Shown here: piece after piece, positions 37,601-46,800 of the stretch
How the letters are laid out: each line of letters begins with the position of its first letter
How positions within the stretch are numbered: position 1 is the stretch's first letter
DNA from: Sebastes aleutianus
Taxonomy: Eukaryota > Chordata > Actinopteri > Perciformes > Sebastidae
Assembly: GCA_916700875.1 (NCBI GenBank)
Contig: CAKAKS010000032.1
Span: 15,925,629-15,989,628, forward strand
Reading direction: 5' to 3'
Length of the DNA stretch: 64,000 nucleotides
The notes under the pieces: model-generated
Database searches by the model: none
The model's input: the letters and a program-made list of their open reading frames with translations, nothing else
What the model was told of the DNA's origin: nothing
Program-made: the position numbers and the translations under genes

Positions 37601-39205
37601 CCTCTGTCTTGTGTACCAGTCAAATCCCTCGAGAGTTCTCCAGTCCACGTCACACAGGACATCCACAGCTTCCCCAGCTCCCCATTCAGTGAACCAGACA
37701 GTCGCACAGCTTCCCCAGCACTGCTTACCGCCCCTCAACCTGCCACCATCGTTGCGAAGAGGTAAAGTCTCTCAAATGCTCAATATTTATGTAAGGGATA
37801 ATGTACAGCGAGTCGGTCATTGTTGTGAAATAAACGATGTGACACCCTGACGCGAAGGGGTTTATTTCGTAACAATAACCCGCTAGATGTACATTATCCC
37901 GCTTATTACACAGCTACTTACTTAAGAAATCCATAATTTGACACTAAAATGGTCCTCAGAGTCCGACATCAGAACTGCGTCCATAACAACGGTCTGCTAT
38001 AAAGAACTAACAGACCGGAGAATGTTGTGATTGACCAATCAGAATCGAGTATTCAACAAAGCCGTGTAATAACGCTTTATAATGCTTTTTGGGTTAGCTA
38101 ATCAGTATTGATATGCCACAGGACCAGGGGGTGAATTGTAATCAAAATATTACTCAAGTAAAAGTACTCAATATGCAGATTGGCCCATTTCAGAATATTA
38201 TAATAAGCATTGATGCATTCATGTTTTATCATTTTTAATGTTGCAGCTGTTAAAGGTGGAGCTAACTTTAAATACTTTATATACTGCTGGGTAGTTTAAT
38301 CTATATTATTACAGGGCTTTGTTGAATACTCAACTCTGATTGGTCAATCACAGCGGTCTACAGTCTGTTATTTCTTTATAGCGGACCGTTGCTATGTATA
38401 ACAGACTGTTGCTATGGGCGCAGTTCTGATGTCGGACTCTGGAGGACCGTTTTTGTGTCAAATTATTGATTTCTTAAGTAAGTAGCTGTGTAATAAGCCG
38501 GCTAATGTACAGCTAGTGGGTAATTGTTGTGCAATAAACCCCTTCAGGGCGATGCAAGTCCTCTCCTGACACGGTCGCCCTGTCTGGGTTTATTTCACAA
38601 CAATGAATACTGAATCCACAGAACCCCCTCACATAACAAATCCCAATTTAACCCCTGCGCAGGACCCCACAGCTGGACAAAGAAGTGTCGCTCAGGACCC
38701 TGGCAGCTCAGAACGCACAGCGCAAAAGAAAACTGGGTGACATAAAAGACCTTATTGGACAGGTAAGACCTCAACTTCTAAGCATGGTTTATAGATATAT
38801 ATTTCTTACTTTATATTTTCAGATGGAGAGTTTGAGTGTCTATTTTGTTTTTCCCCAGGGAACGTTTCCCCAGGAACAAGTGGATCAGGGCAAAAAGCTG
38901 AAGGCCTCAGAGTCGGGAACAACCAGGACCGTACTTCTGCTGCCTTCAGGTGAAACTAGACCTGCGATAAATACTTTAGACTGTAACTTGATACCAACAC
39001 TTAGTTTAACTCTTAAATATGGTGTTGTGTCTTAGATCTGGCGAGTCGTCTGCTGGGCAGCACATCAGATGGCACCAGCTCCCTTCTCAACCTGCCACAA
39101 CTCACCCGCTACGACTGCGAGGTCAACGCCCCCCTGCAGGGTCGTCAGTTCCTGCTGCAGGGAGAGGAGCTGCTGCGCGCTCTGGACCACGTCAATGTAA
39201 TCTAA
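18971..39205 (+). CDS. hif1a: Hypoxia-inducible factor 1-alpha, complete
   Basis: The oxygen-regulated bHLH-PAS transcription factor that pairs with ARNT in the nucleus to bind RCGTG hypoxia elements. Fifteen coding exons: 18971-19005, 29509-29699, 30140-30291, 31585-31669, 32358-32467, 34082-34284, 34467-34573, 34690-34837, 35024-35313, 35417-35595, 36963-37085, 37514-37761, 38663-38762, 38859-38949, 39036-39205. They sum to 2232 nt (743 aa, TAA stop), all phases consistent. Domains: bHLH about 12-75, PAS-A about 88-160, PAS-B about 230-300 then VCVNFVL. The first degradation motif LTLLAPAAGD has Pro426, the second LEMLAPYIP has Pro553, the nuclear signal is AQRKRKL (642-648), and the C-terminal activation domain YDCEVNAP has Asn718. 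It is shorter than the human protein (826 aa), as is usual in fish. The start is chosen from MDTAGTVPEKKR and the following splice. Confidence 0.97.
19590..19661 (+). repeat. Retroelement 3' tail with (CTAT)n microsatellite
   Basis: The sequence ttgaatttccctctggatca followed by a ctat run resembles the tails at 49480-49538 and 49895-49942 (tgaatttccctcgggattaa then atct repeats). It is probably a truncated non-LTR or SINE end. Confidence 0.6.
19803..20575 (+). repeat. 41-bp minisatellite, about 19 units
   Basis: The consensus unit consists of aactatactatatatccagt, then aagttacatcacaggtggtg, then t, repeated head to tail. I count 19 occurrences of the ccagtaagtt core. Variation is mainly in the acatcac/acatccc/atatcac portion. 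Units directly abut, with no unique spacers. Confidence 0.95.
21205..21312 (-). repeat. Fragment of a 'cggtatcggtgcatccc' repeat
   Basis: The ggtatcggatcggtacccgg ... tcggatcggtgcatcccgat stretch looks like the end of a widespread fish DNA-transposon repeat. Only one end is recognisable. Confidence 0.5.
22794..23938 (-). mobile_element. hAT-like element (TAGGGGTGGGG terminus), copy 1, rearranged
   Basis: The right end ccccacccctag matches the inverted terminus of the intact relative at 30485-31496. Interior words (cgatactatcacgatacttg, gaacttttagtttgg) are shared in the opposite orientation. The left 180 bp repeats part of the right side (ctatagttgttgcgtcggct against ctatagttgtcgcgttggct), so this copy has been internally duplicated or nested. 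Confidence 0.65.
25311..25816. repeat. Interspersed repeat with cacactaaaag end
   Basis: From ggctggcccacactaaaaga to tcatgtagagtgtacccgac. It includes a short direct repeat (cacactaacagattccat, about 25456 and 25483). It resembles a non-autonomous DNA element of fishes. No coding content. Confidence 0.45.
26872..28317. mobile_element. Nested hAT-like repeats in HIF1A intron 1
   Basis: The outer ends carry gatatatatcctcaaaatga at the left and atatatcgttatcgagatat ... ccatatcgcccagcc at the right. An inner element runs from about 27105 (ggctcgataccac) to about 28165 (agtcatttatacggagtatc). Both are typical of fish repeats with 'gatat/gatacc' termini. No transposase frame is visible. Confidence 0.5.
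29509..29699 (+). CDS. hif1a: HIF1A exon 2: basic helix-loop-helix
   Basis: Encodes the DNA-binding basic region (RRKEKSRDAARSRRGKESEV) and helix-loop-helix (LPLPHSVSSSLDKASIMRL). It begins after tttcccgcag and completes the split Arg12 codon from exon 1. It ends with a phase-1 donor gtcagt. The basic-region pattern is that of HIF-alpha proteins. Confidence 0.97.
29700..30139 (+). other. HIF1A intron 2
   Basis: 440 bp, AT-rich. No repeat or conserved motif recognised apart from the pyrimidine-rich acceptor ending ctcctctag. Confidence 0.6.
30140..34284 (+). CDS. hif1a: HIF1A exons 3-6: PAS-A region and linker
   Basis: Exons 30140-30291, 31585-31669, 32358-32467 and 34082-34284. They encode the PAS-A core (LKALEGFLVVLSEDGDMIYL) and FDLTGHSVFDFIHPCDQEEL. 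The next part includes a conserved TERSFFLRMKCTLTSRGRTV strand, and the last YLVLICDPIQHPSN with LDTKTFLSRHTMDMKFTYCD. The PAS domains pair with ARNT. Introns here carry the intact hAT element (30485-31496) and the repeat close to exon 6 (33517-34040). Confidence 0.95.
30485..31496 (+). mobile_element. Intact non-autonomous hAT-like element with 8-bp target duplication
   Basis: The termini taggggtgggg and ccccagcccta form imperfect inverted repeats. The octamer atgtccac flanks both sides (30477-30484 and 31497-31504). The ~1-kb interior has no transposase. It lies in HIF1A intron 3, and the related copy at 22794-23938 is in the opposite orientation in intron 1. Confidence 0.85.
31670..32357 (+). 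other. HIF1A intron 4
   Basis: 688 bp with no recognisable repeat terminus or coding signal. Apparent short open frames are not supported. Confidence 0.55.
33517..34040 (+). mobile_element. Interspersed repeat agggctgtcaattgatt (copy 2)
   Basis: Same family as about 6570-7175 but inverted relative to it. It starts agggctgtcaattgattcaa and runs through the shared block containing cagcaacagctgtcagtgtg and ggtcagaggtcaagggaccc. The right boundary lies within about 40 bp of the exon 6 acceptor, unusually close to coding sequence. Confidence 0.65.
34467..34837 (+). CDS. hif1a: HIF1A exons 7-8: PAS-B
   Basis: Exons 34467-34573 and 34690-34837. They encode RITELMGYDPEDLLNRSVYE and FAKGQVSTGQYRMLAKRGGF with VWVETQATVIYSNKNSQP. 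This is the second PAS fold, and QPQCVVCVNFVL is the conserved end before the degradation domain. All splice sites are GT-AG. Confidence 0.96.
35024..35313 (+). CDS. hif1a: HIF1A exon 9: N-terminal oxygen-dependent degradation motif
   Basis: Carries a fish-type acidic Glu/Gln-rich tract (EEEEQQEEEK, residues 366-375) and then LTLLAPAAGDAIISLDF. Pro426 in the LxxLAP motif is the expected hydroxylation site for prolyl hydroxylases and von Hippel-Lindau recognition. The exon ends at an atypical but GT-starting donor, gttcgt. Confidence 0.95.
35628..36895. mobile_element. Large DNA-transposon-like repeat in HIF1A intron 10
   Basis: The left end aggtgtgcatctttccctct and the right end aatctttacacccctagt are loosely inverted. 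The left interior has cgatacattgtctgcgatac, the right has tatcgatgtagccgtat. It fills most of the 1.37-kb intron between exons 10 and 11, with a short (TA)n run near 36400 and a CA run near 36660. Confidence 0.55.
37138..37455. repeat. 'gattaatcgattagttgttt' fish MITE-like repeat
   Basis: About 320 bp filling most of HIF1A intron 11. Its ends contain ctcgattaatcgattag and gcgattaatcgattatc in inverted arrangement. It matches a widespread teleost repeat from memory. Non-coding. Confidence 0.65.
37514..37761 (+). CDS. hif1a: HIF1A exon 12: C-terminal degradation motif
   Basis: Begins AMEDLDLEMLAPYIPMDDDF, the most conserved part of the oxygen-dependent degradation domain. Pro553 is the key hydroxyproline site. 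The rest is a Ser/Pro-rich inhibitory region. The acceptor (ttttttctcccgtgaag) ends in aag rather than cag, a weaker site, but frame and phase require it. Confidence 0.95.
37790..38605. repeat. Inverted repeat with ~290-bp arms in HIF1A intron 12
   Basis: The left arm (about 37793-38080, ggataatgtacagcgagtcg ... gaccaatcagaatcgagtat) is complementary to the right arm (about 38312-38603, gaatactcaactctgattgg ... ggctaatgtacagctagtgg). The spacer is about 230 bp, non-coding and AT-rich. Probably two opposed copies, or the long terminal repeats, of a foldback DNA element. Confidence 0.75.
38663..39205 (+). CDS. hif1a: HIF1A exons 13-15: nuclear signal and C-terminal activation domain
   Basis: Exons 38663-38762, 38859-38949 and 39036-39205. 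They include LRTLAAQNAQRKRKLGDIKD (nuclear localisation) and TRTVLLLPSGDLASRLLG. The final activation segment is LPQLTRYDCEVNAPLQGRQF with LLQGEELLRALDHVNVI. Asn718 is the expected asparaginyl hydroxylase (FIH) site that blocks CBP/p300 binding in normoxia. Confidence 0.96.
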
Positions 39206-40285
39206 CTAAAATGGAAGGAGTCTCTGCTCACCGCTGGACTAGACTGGACACTACAATTTCTCCCTCATATTGTCACTCCCTCTCCAAGCCCCCTGACCTC
39301 ACCCCTCTGCCCCTTATTTATGTCTCTGTATGAGTTTGACTATAGTCTGGCTGCTGTTTGTGCACCTCGTGATATCTGCAGCATTCCACCGTGACAAACA
39401 ACCATAGCAGCATCTGGGTTTTGGTGCAAGGGATTCAGGCATCATGAGATGTCCAATTGTCGTTTTTTTTGTTTGTTTTTTTCTCTCTTCCGGGGAGTCT
39501 CTCAGCACACAACGCCTCGACAGATGACCCCTTTTCCAGCAGGTCACCACAGACCCTGGCGCTACTGCCAGCAGTGTATTGTAAGCTTCAGTCGCACAAT
39601 TTATATTTTCTTAAAAAGAAAAATATTACCAGCAATATATATTAAGCCTTTTTAAAGTCGTTTTAATGGGATTTGAACAATTTTATTTTTCCTCCCATAC
39701 TTGTATGTTGTAGTACTCGTACCTAACAAGAAGTCTTTAGTCCAGATTATGTATGAACATATTTGTTTAAACCCTAGGTGGTTTGAATGTTATCTCCATT
39801 TACTAGCTTTCAGTCTTTGAGGTAAATGCATTTAATTGTGTAGCAGTCCAGTACATGTCACTTTATTACTTTACTGTAAGTGTGTGTTACTGTACATATA
39901 CCAGGGAAGTTTTAATTTACTCAGTACGGCTTCACAGCTTTCGACTCTTACTATGAAATCTGAGAGTAACCGCTTCACTTCTTTTGTTTGCTTCTCATCA
40001 TGGAGGATTGCCGTTTTTTCTCTAACATGAATCTAATTTATGTTTTTGGTTTTTACTGTACGTGACATACTCAAAACAGTCTGTTAAAATAAGTAGGATA
40101 TTCGTATTTTACTTGTGTGATCATTGTCATCATGGTAGCACTTGTGAGTTGTCAAACTTGTTTGCTCAGTTTAATGGTAGTCAGTTTAATACCATTGATC
40201 CATGCCATATTGTTGGATCTCTCATGCTTATTGTTGCCGCCTAACATTAAATGGCTTTAATAAAGTACATTGTTTCAGGTTTCAT
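39206..40285 (+). other. hif1a: HIF1A 3' UTR
   Basis: A roughly 1.07-kb untranslated region with no reading frame of interest. It is AT-rich with scattered attta words. It is inferred to end shortly after the AATAAA at 40259-40264. Confidence 0.65.
40259..40264 (+). terminator. Probable HIF1A polyadenylation signal
   Basis: AATAAA in gctttaataaagtacattg, about 1.05 kb past the stop. It is followed by the TG/T-rich attgtttcaggtttcatt. This is the best canonical hexamer in the 3' UTR. Confidence 0.65.
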
Positions 40286-40387
40286 TAACATTCACAAACT
40301 GTATTTTGGGTTCGAAAAAAACAACATGACTAGTTTTGCTCCTTTGCCAAGTAAGAAGAAGTGTTTTGTAGAGGTAGAAAACTCATG

Positions 40388-40393
40388 TTTATT
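40388..40393 (-). terminator. Possible HTRA2 polyadenylation signal
   Basis: TTTATT on the plus strand reads AATAAA on the minus strand, about 330 bp past the HTRA2 stop. If used, the convergent HIF1A and HTRA2 transcripts end about 100 bp apart without overlapping. Confidence 0.4.
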
Positions 40394-40724
40394 GTACGCA
40401 GAGAAACCCGAGGATAAATACTGGACTATTGATCCATTTAAGTCTTTACTTCCTGGCAGGTTCATGATGATTCAAACAGTTTGAATTTGAGAAATCACAT
40501 TGAAATCATTGTGTAGTTAACAGTCATCAGCCATGTAGAGAAAGACTACGAGAGAAGTTCAAAACTAGATAATACTCACTGACGCTGTAATATCCTTTCC
40601 AGTATCAACAAAATATTAAACAAAGGTCATCAAATGCTGGAGCTCAAAACCTGACATCAAACATGAACTAATCATGTAACCGTCTGTCCCTCAGGTTAAC
40701 GTGAAGTTAAGAAACTAAATAGTG

Positions 40725-40890
40725 TTACTCTGTGCACTCTGGAGTCATTTGCAGTCGAATTAGCTCGTGTCCTCTCTGCACCACCATGGTGATGTTGTCG
40801 CTGCTGCGGACGGCCTGGTAGATCTCCTCTGAGGTGTTCACCTTCACTCCGTTGATCTCCACCACGACATCTCCGGGTAGCATGCCAGCT
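40725..40890 (-). CDS. htra2: HTRA2 exon 8: end of PDZ domain
   Basis: Encodes AGMLPGDVVVEINGVKVNTS, EEIYQAVRSSDNITMVVQRG and HELIRLQMTPECTE, then stop. The acceptor reads ttgtttcag on the minus strand. A decayed second copy of this exon sits at about 42455-42580. Confidence 0.94.
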
Positions 40891-43800
40891 CTGAAACAAG
40901 TACGACAGTATTGTGGGTTAGTAACATATCATACAAGCTAAAATTCCTTGCCTACTACTGTATATCAGAAGAGGTCAAAACTCCAGAAACAACTTTATTG
41001 TGAGACTAACGCGTTTCAACTTCTTGCCTTCATGAGGGTCAAGTCGAAACACGTCGGTCTCACAGTAAAGTTGTTCCTTATGCTACAAGTGTTGCTGGAG
41101 ATTTGACCTCTTATGCACTTTGGAAGCAGGTGTAGTTGTGCCAGAAAGCCCTACTCTGCTTCTACTGTATATCAAGAAGGGAAAAGCACAAACTCCAACG
41201 CTAAAAGGGAGCAAGAAGGATCCTCCACCACCCATCTACAGCCCGTAGTCGCTTGATCTGCTCACCTGTTGGCCGGGGAGCCCATGATGACTCTGTGGAT
41301 CATGATGCCATGTGTCACGTCTGGGAAGGACGGGTCTCTCAACTTCAACTCTGCAATGATGCTGAAACAAAGGGACAAAACAGAAACACATCTGGTTGGT
41401 GGCAGCTCTGCTGGAACTACACCCTGTTTTATCATTTCTGATTGTGAAGCGTTTACCTCGGCGTCAGTGTCAGCATCATCACACCTATGTACCGCCGCTT
41501 CGTCTCTGAGTCACCAAACCAAGAACCTTGAAGGAGATGCATAAAAACAGGATGCGTAAAAATAATTTAGTTGGGTGCTACAGAGAATACTGGAGACAGA
41601 AAGAGGGTGTGATGTGTAGCTTTTGATTCTTACTCTTTTTTTTCCCTGCTTGATCAAGAAAAAGTCTGACGCGATCAGATGGAATAGCAAAAGAGATCCC
41701 TGAAGTGACCTTCATGGTGTTGATACCGATGACTTCACCGTCCTAATTAGAGGAGAGATAACACATTCAGAGAGCGTGTTGTACACTAATATATTGTTTA
41801 GCTGCCAGTGTCGTCAATCTGAGTCAATAAACACTTCATTTTGAAAGGTCAACAAATGTCATGGTAAGTAGGTGATTATTAGCAATCAACATATTTGAAA
41901 TTTGCCCAATGTTTACCTCAAAATTACTCCAACATTATTTACTAATCATATTCCGCTATTTCCCAATAAGCAGTAATAAATATCTGGTAATTTATTTAAT
42001 ACATTGTGATGATTTTTCCAGCTGCTAGGAGAAACTTAAACACAAAAAAGTACATTTTAAGTGTTAAACTATTCAGTCTACATATCCTGTAACGACATTG
42101 TAAGAAGTTGCCTAATACAACGATGTGTAATAAAGACATGTGGATTCTTTCAGGTAACATTGAGTTACATGAGTAAGTTCACTGTAACCACATACACTAA
42201 GTTACTCAAATGAATGTTTTTCTGTCCATTCAAGCGTCACACACCACAGTCACAGTCGGAACAAGTTTTTGTGACATTTTGAATGTGATGATCAACATGT
42301 GAACCGGACCTGTGACTCACCAGGTTTATCAGGGGACCTCCAGAATTTCCAAACTGCAAAACAAATCAGTCACATGTGACGTTAATATGAGACATTTCTG
42401 AGTCACAGTAAATCCTCTCCTGATACATTTAAAACTTTTGTTCCCAACGTGCAGTCAAAGCAACTCGTGTCCTCTTTGCACCACCACGGTGATTTTGTGT
42501 GAAGATCCCGTTTACGCCGAGATGTATTTAAGAACACCTGATCTGTTCACTTCCCCATGAATCAGTTTTCACATCCCCTCCCCCCGCAAAACCCTTTTTT
42601 TCCATTTCTCTCTTCCTTCTTTCTCTCTTGTTTGAGTACAGGAACCATTGAGGCTGTGTAAAAATCAGAGCTTGTGAAGAGACGACTCCCCCACTCAGAG
42701 TCTCGTCTCCCCCGGTTCCCTCCGCCTCCAGCTGACACCGGTCCAACATCACTCTCCTCCATCCATTCTTCCACAACCCTGATTCCTCTCATCATCCCTT
42801 CATCTCCTCATCCCTCGACCCTCATCCTCCCCCCGGACCCTCAATCCATCCCTCCTACATCATTACATTCAGTTTCTACCTCGATGTAAATGTGCCAGAG
42901 TTAGCTAAAGAGCTAATATTCGTTAGAAATAATATGTATACAATTCTTCAGCAAGCAGTATAACACAGTACAGCACAACACAACACCATAAAATACATAA
43001 CAAAAGTAGCAGATATTTAAAAACAATGAGAGTAACAGCAGTGCCAGAGATGAGGTAGTATGATTACAGGTTTGGTTTGCTTTAAGCCGTCTCTTAGGGT
43101 TTGGTAATTAGTGCCATCTGCAGAATACTTACATCAATGGCTGCATCAGTCTGGATGTAGTCCATGTTGGAGTTGGACAGGCCCAGCTCCTTGCTGCCTC
43201 TCTGTACGGAGCTGACGATTCCGGACGTGATTGTATTCCGTAAAGAGAACGGGCTTCCCATTGCAACCACAAACTCTCCTTGTCGAACATCAGACGACTT
43301 ACCGAGGGTGAGCGTGGGTAAAGGGTTCTACATGTCGGAGGGGAGAGAGATGGAGAGAAAGAGCAGTTCAACAGCACATCCTCACAGCTCGTAGGTCAGT
43401 CATACTATCAAAATGAAACAGAGCTTCCTATTGCATCAATGTCCTTTTTTTCTTGCTGCAATGACCTGATCATGCAAATGTCCTGCTTCATTATAAAGCT
43501 GCTGGATGAGCCTTTAGTTATTCTATCTCAGTGCTGCTTTGCGATGGGGAAAACGAGGACCCTTCATTTTGCTATAGTCGTCTTTCAGTAGACTGTATGA
43601 ATCTCAGCCTTGTAATTCTCAGACTAAAAAAGATACAGTCGTTCTTCAGAAGTCGTACAGGAGATTAACTGACACTATTTAACTGACAACACAAAAGTTC
43701 AATGTACTTATCTTGACCATGAGACCTCTTTTATACTATATATTGTACATTAAAGGAACCGTACGTAACGTTTTGGAGGATCTATTAGCAGAAAAGGATT

Positions 43801-46800
43801 ACAATATTCATAACTATGTTTTCATTAATGTATAATCACCTGAAACTAAGAATCGTTGTGTTTTCGTTAGCTTAGAATGAGCCTTTCATATCTACAAAAG
43901 GAGCGGTTCTTCTTCACGGCGTCCACCTTTTGAGTTTTTACGTTACCTGAAGGCCACCGTAGTTCTCCGACATGCTTGTGAAACTGCGGTAACATGAGCC
44001 GCTGAGTGCAAAACCGTGGTACCGCCAGCCGTAGTCTGACTTCTGTTGCTCCTAAAGTAGTGTTATTATGGTAAGGATGGCCTCTGAGCAAGGCAAACGG
44101 CGTTACCACGGATTTGCACTCGGCGGCTCACGTTACCGTAGTCTTGGAAAGGGACGGGTGAGCGGGGGGGTACTCAGTTAGTTGCAATCTGCAACCACAC
44201 CACTAGATGTTGCCAAAATCCTACACACTGTACCTATTAAAAGGGCACTTTTTGTTTTCTAACAGATAAACACGCCCTCTTGAGGAGACATATAGCAAAA
44301 CACCAAGATGCACAGCTGCACAATATGTTAAAATTCATATTAAATAGTCACAAGAATGAAGTTTGAAGATTTAAATGCCATAAAGATGTTGCTAATGTTG
44401 ATCACATTGTGGGCTCATTGGTGCGTTTCCCTCCTTATTTGCTGAATTTTTAATAAGTTATTACAAATCATCTGGCTTTATTGTTGTCAACCACTGGACA
44501 TTCCCCTGGTTTCATGTTTGTGAAGAAACCACTTTTTGTGTTCTTCCTCTAACTGTATTTACTTTTGTTTTCTGATTCTGTCTGTTACAGTTATGATGAT
44601 CTGATTGTCTCAGTGCTTCCACCACTGTGATGGAAGCAAATGTGGATCCAGTGAGTGAAAAAAGTAAACAAACAGTTCCTTTAGCAGAGATTATTGTAGT
44701 TAGTTGCTCACCCTTGAAGTGATTTTGATGGTGGCAATGTCTGCCGCTGGATCAACATCTTGCACAGTAGCATTGTACATGTCCCCATTGGTGAGCTTCA
44801 CACGGACGCCTCTCTTGTTGGCCACAACGTGAGCATTGGTGACGATGAGACCGTCACTGCTGATGATGAAACCAGATCCATTTGACACTGGGACTTCTCT
44901 TCCTGAAAACGGGTGCCTGTAAAACAGTAAAAGCAGTTGATCGTATTCAGTCTGGAAGCTAAATGTGTTATTTAGATTCATCTGCACGGAAAGGAAAACC
45001 AAAACATTAGTTTAGAAACTGACAAACAGGCAGCTGCAACAAGATCCGGTAAACAGGACCCCCCTTCATCATGTCATTTGATAACGTGCTTTATTTAGTA
45101 GAGAACACTCACATATTCACAAACAAAGTTAATCACATTACCGCGAACCAGTCCCCCAGCCCATGAAGGTCATGGTTATGACAAAAGACAATCTAATGCC
45201 AACATATTGAATTCGGTGACTAATTAGACAGAAAATAACCAGCCATTTTGATAACCTGTTATTCTACATAGTTATTTATAAGGTACTAACCCCTCCCCCA
45301 AATATCCCCTGATCACAACTACAAAAATAACAGTTCCTTATTATTCTGTTTCACATCATTAAATTAAATTCTTTGGATTTTTCAGTTGCTGATATTACTT
45401 CCAAGAAATTATTTGTGAGCTCTCTAATTTATGACTGACCTTTGTCATCTCATAAGATTAAAAGTTAGTGCTCACCTACAATCTGTAATGTTAAAAAGCA
45501 CGGACCAAGCCAGAAATCTTGGTGTAGTCATGGACTCTGACCTGAGCTTTAACAGCCATATTAAGACTATTACAAAGACAGCCTTCTATCACCTGAAGAA
45601 TATAGCAAGAATTAGAGGACTGATGTCTCAGCAGGATTTGGAAAAACTAGTCCATGCATTTATCTTCAGTCGACTTGACTACTGTAACGGCGTCTTTACT
45701 GGTCTTTTTCTAAAAAATGGATCAGACAGCTGTAGCTGATTCAGAACCTGCTGCTGCTAGAGTCCTCACTAAAACCAAGAATGTGGATCATATCAGTCCA
45801 GTTCTGAGGTCTCTACACTGGCTGCCTGTCTCTCAGAGAATTGATTTCAAAATACTCCTGCTGGTTTACAAAGCACTAAATGGTTTAGGGCCAAAATACA
45901 TTTCTGATCTTCTGCTATGTTATGAACCACCCAGACCTCTCTGGTCATCTGGATCAGGTCTGATCCCAGAAACCTGCAGAACCAACTCCAACTCTGAGTT
46001 CATTTAAATCAAAGCTTAAAACTTCCCTGTTTGCTGCTGCTGCCTTTTATGAAACCAGATAGTGATCTTATATACTGCACTAGAGCTTTTACTCTTATGT
46101 GTTATATTCTATTTTAGCTTCTATCCTAGCTTTTATTTTTAGCTTGTTTTTATTTTCTAAATTTTAATGTTTTTATCACTGTTTTAATTATGTCTTAATG
46201 TTCTTGAATGTTTATGTAAAGCACTTTGAATTGCCCTGTTGTTGAAATCTGTTCTACAAATAAAGCTGCCTTGCCTTGCAGTGGCAACATAGCTGAGAAT
46301 TTGGATGTTAACACTTGCTACAAATTAATCAACATTTCAACATTGGACTCACCTGCCAATGATTTCAATGTACACCACAGCTGGAGTGGACTTTTCCACC
46401 ACATCTGCAATGAAGTTGTATTTATACCGAGGGCTGTCAGGTTTATAGGGAGAAGCACACTGAGCTGATGGCAGCAGGAGTTCAAGAGCCCGAGAGACAC
46501 TTCCGTCCTTCACTTTGTCTTCTTCTTTTAGACAGTCCAGAAGAGCCACACCACCACAGAGACCCAGACCCACAGAGACAGACTTCAGCAGAGAAGATCT
46601 GCTGTTATTATCACGACCACTTCTTCTGTCCCACCCCACAAAGGGTGTCCTGTCCAGACTTGTGTCCTCCTCTGCTCCTCTTACAACAGAGGACACCCTG
46701 GACACTGTCCTCTCTGTTAAAGAGTTGAGTCCACGGCTCTGACACCGAGTTTGTCTCCTTAGTGCGGACAGAAAACACCTGTTGAGAGGAGTTGCTGCCA

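Noticed and set aside
42674..42889. Pro/Ser-rich frame in HTRA2 intron 3
   Set aside because: Compositional artefact of CT-rich low-complexity DNA with no splice-compatible role.
45431..46007. Possible host gene with coding-like sequence antisense to HTRA2 intron 1
   Set aside because: The peptide motifs are those of a LINE reverse transcriptase C-terminus, broken by a frameshift and followed by a LINE-like tail.
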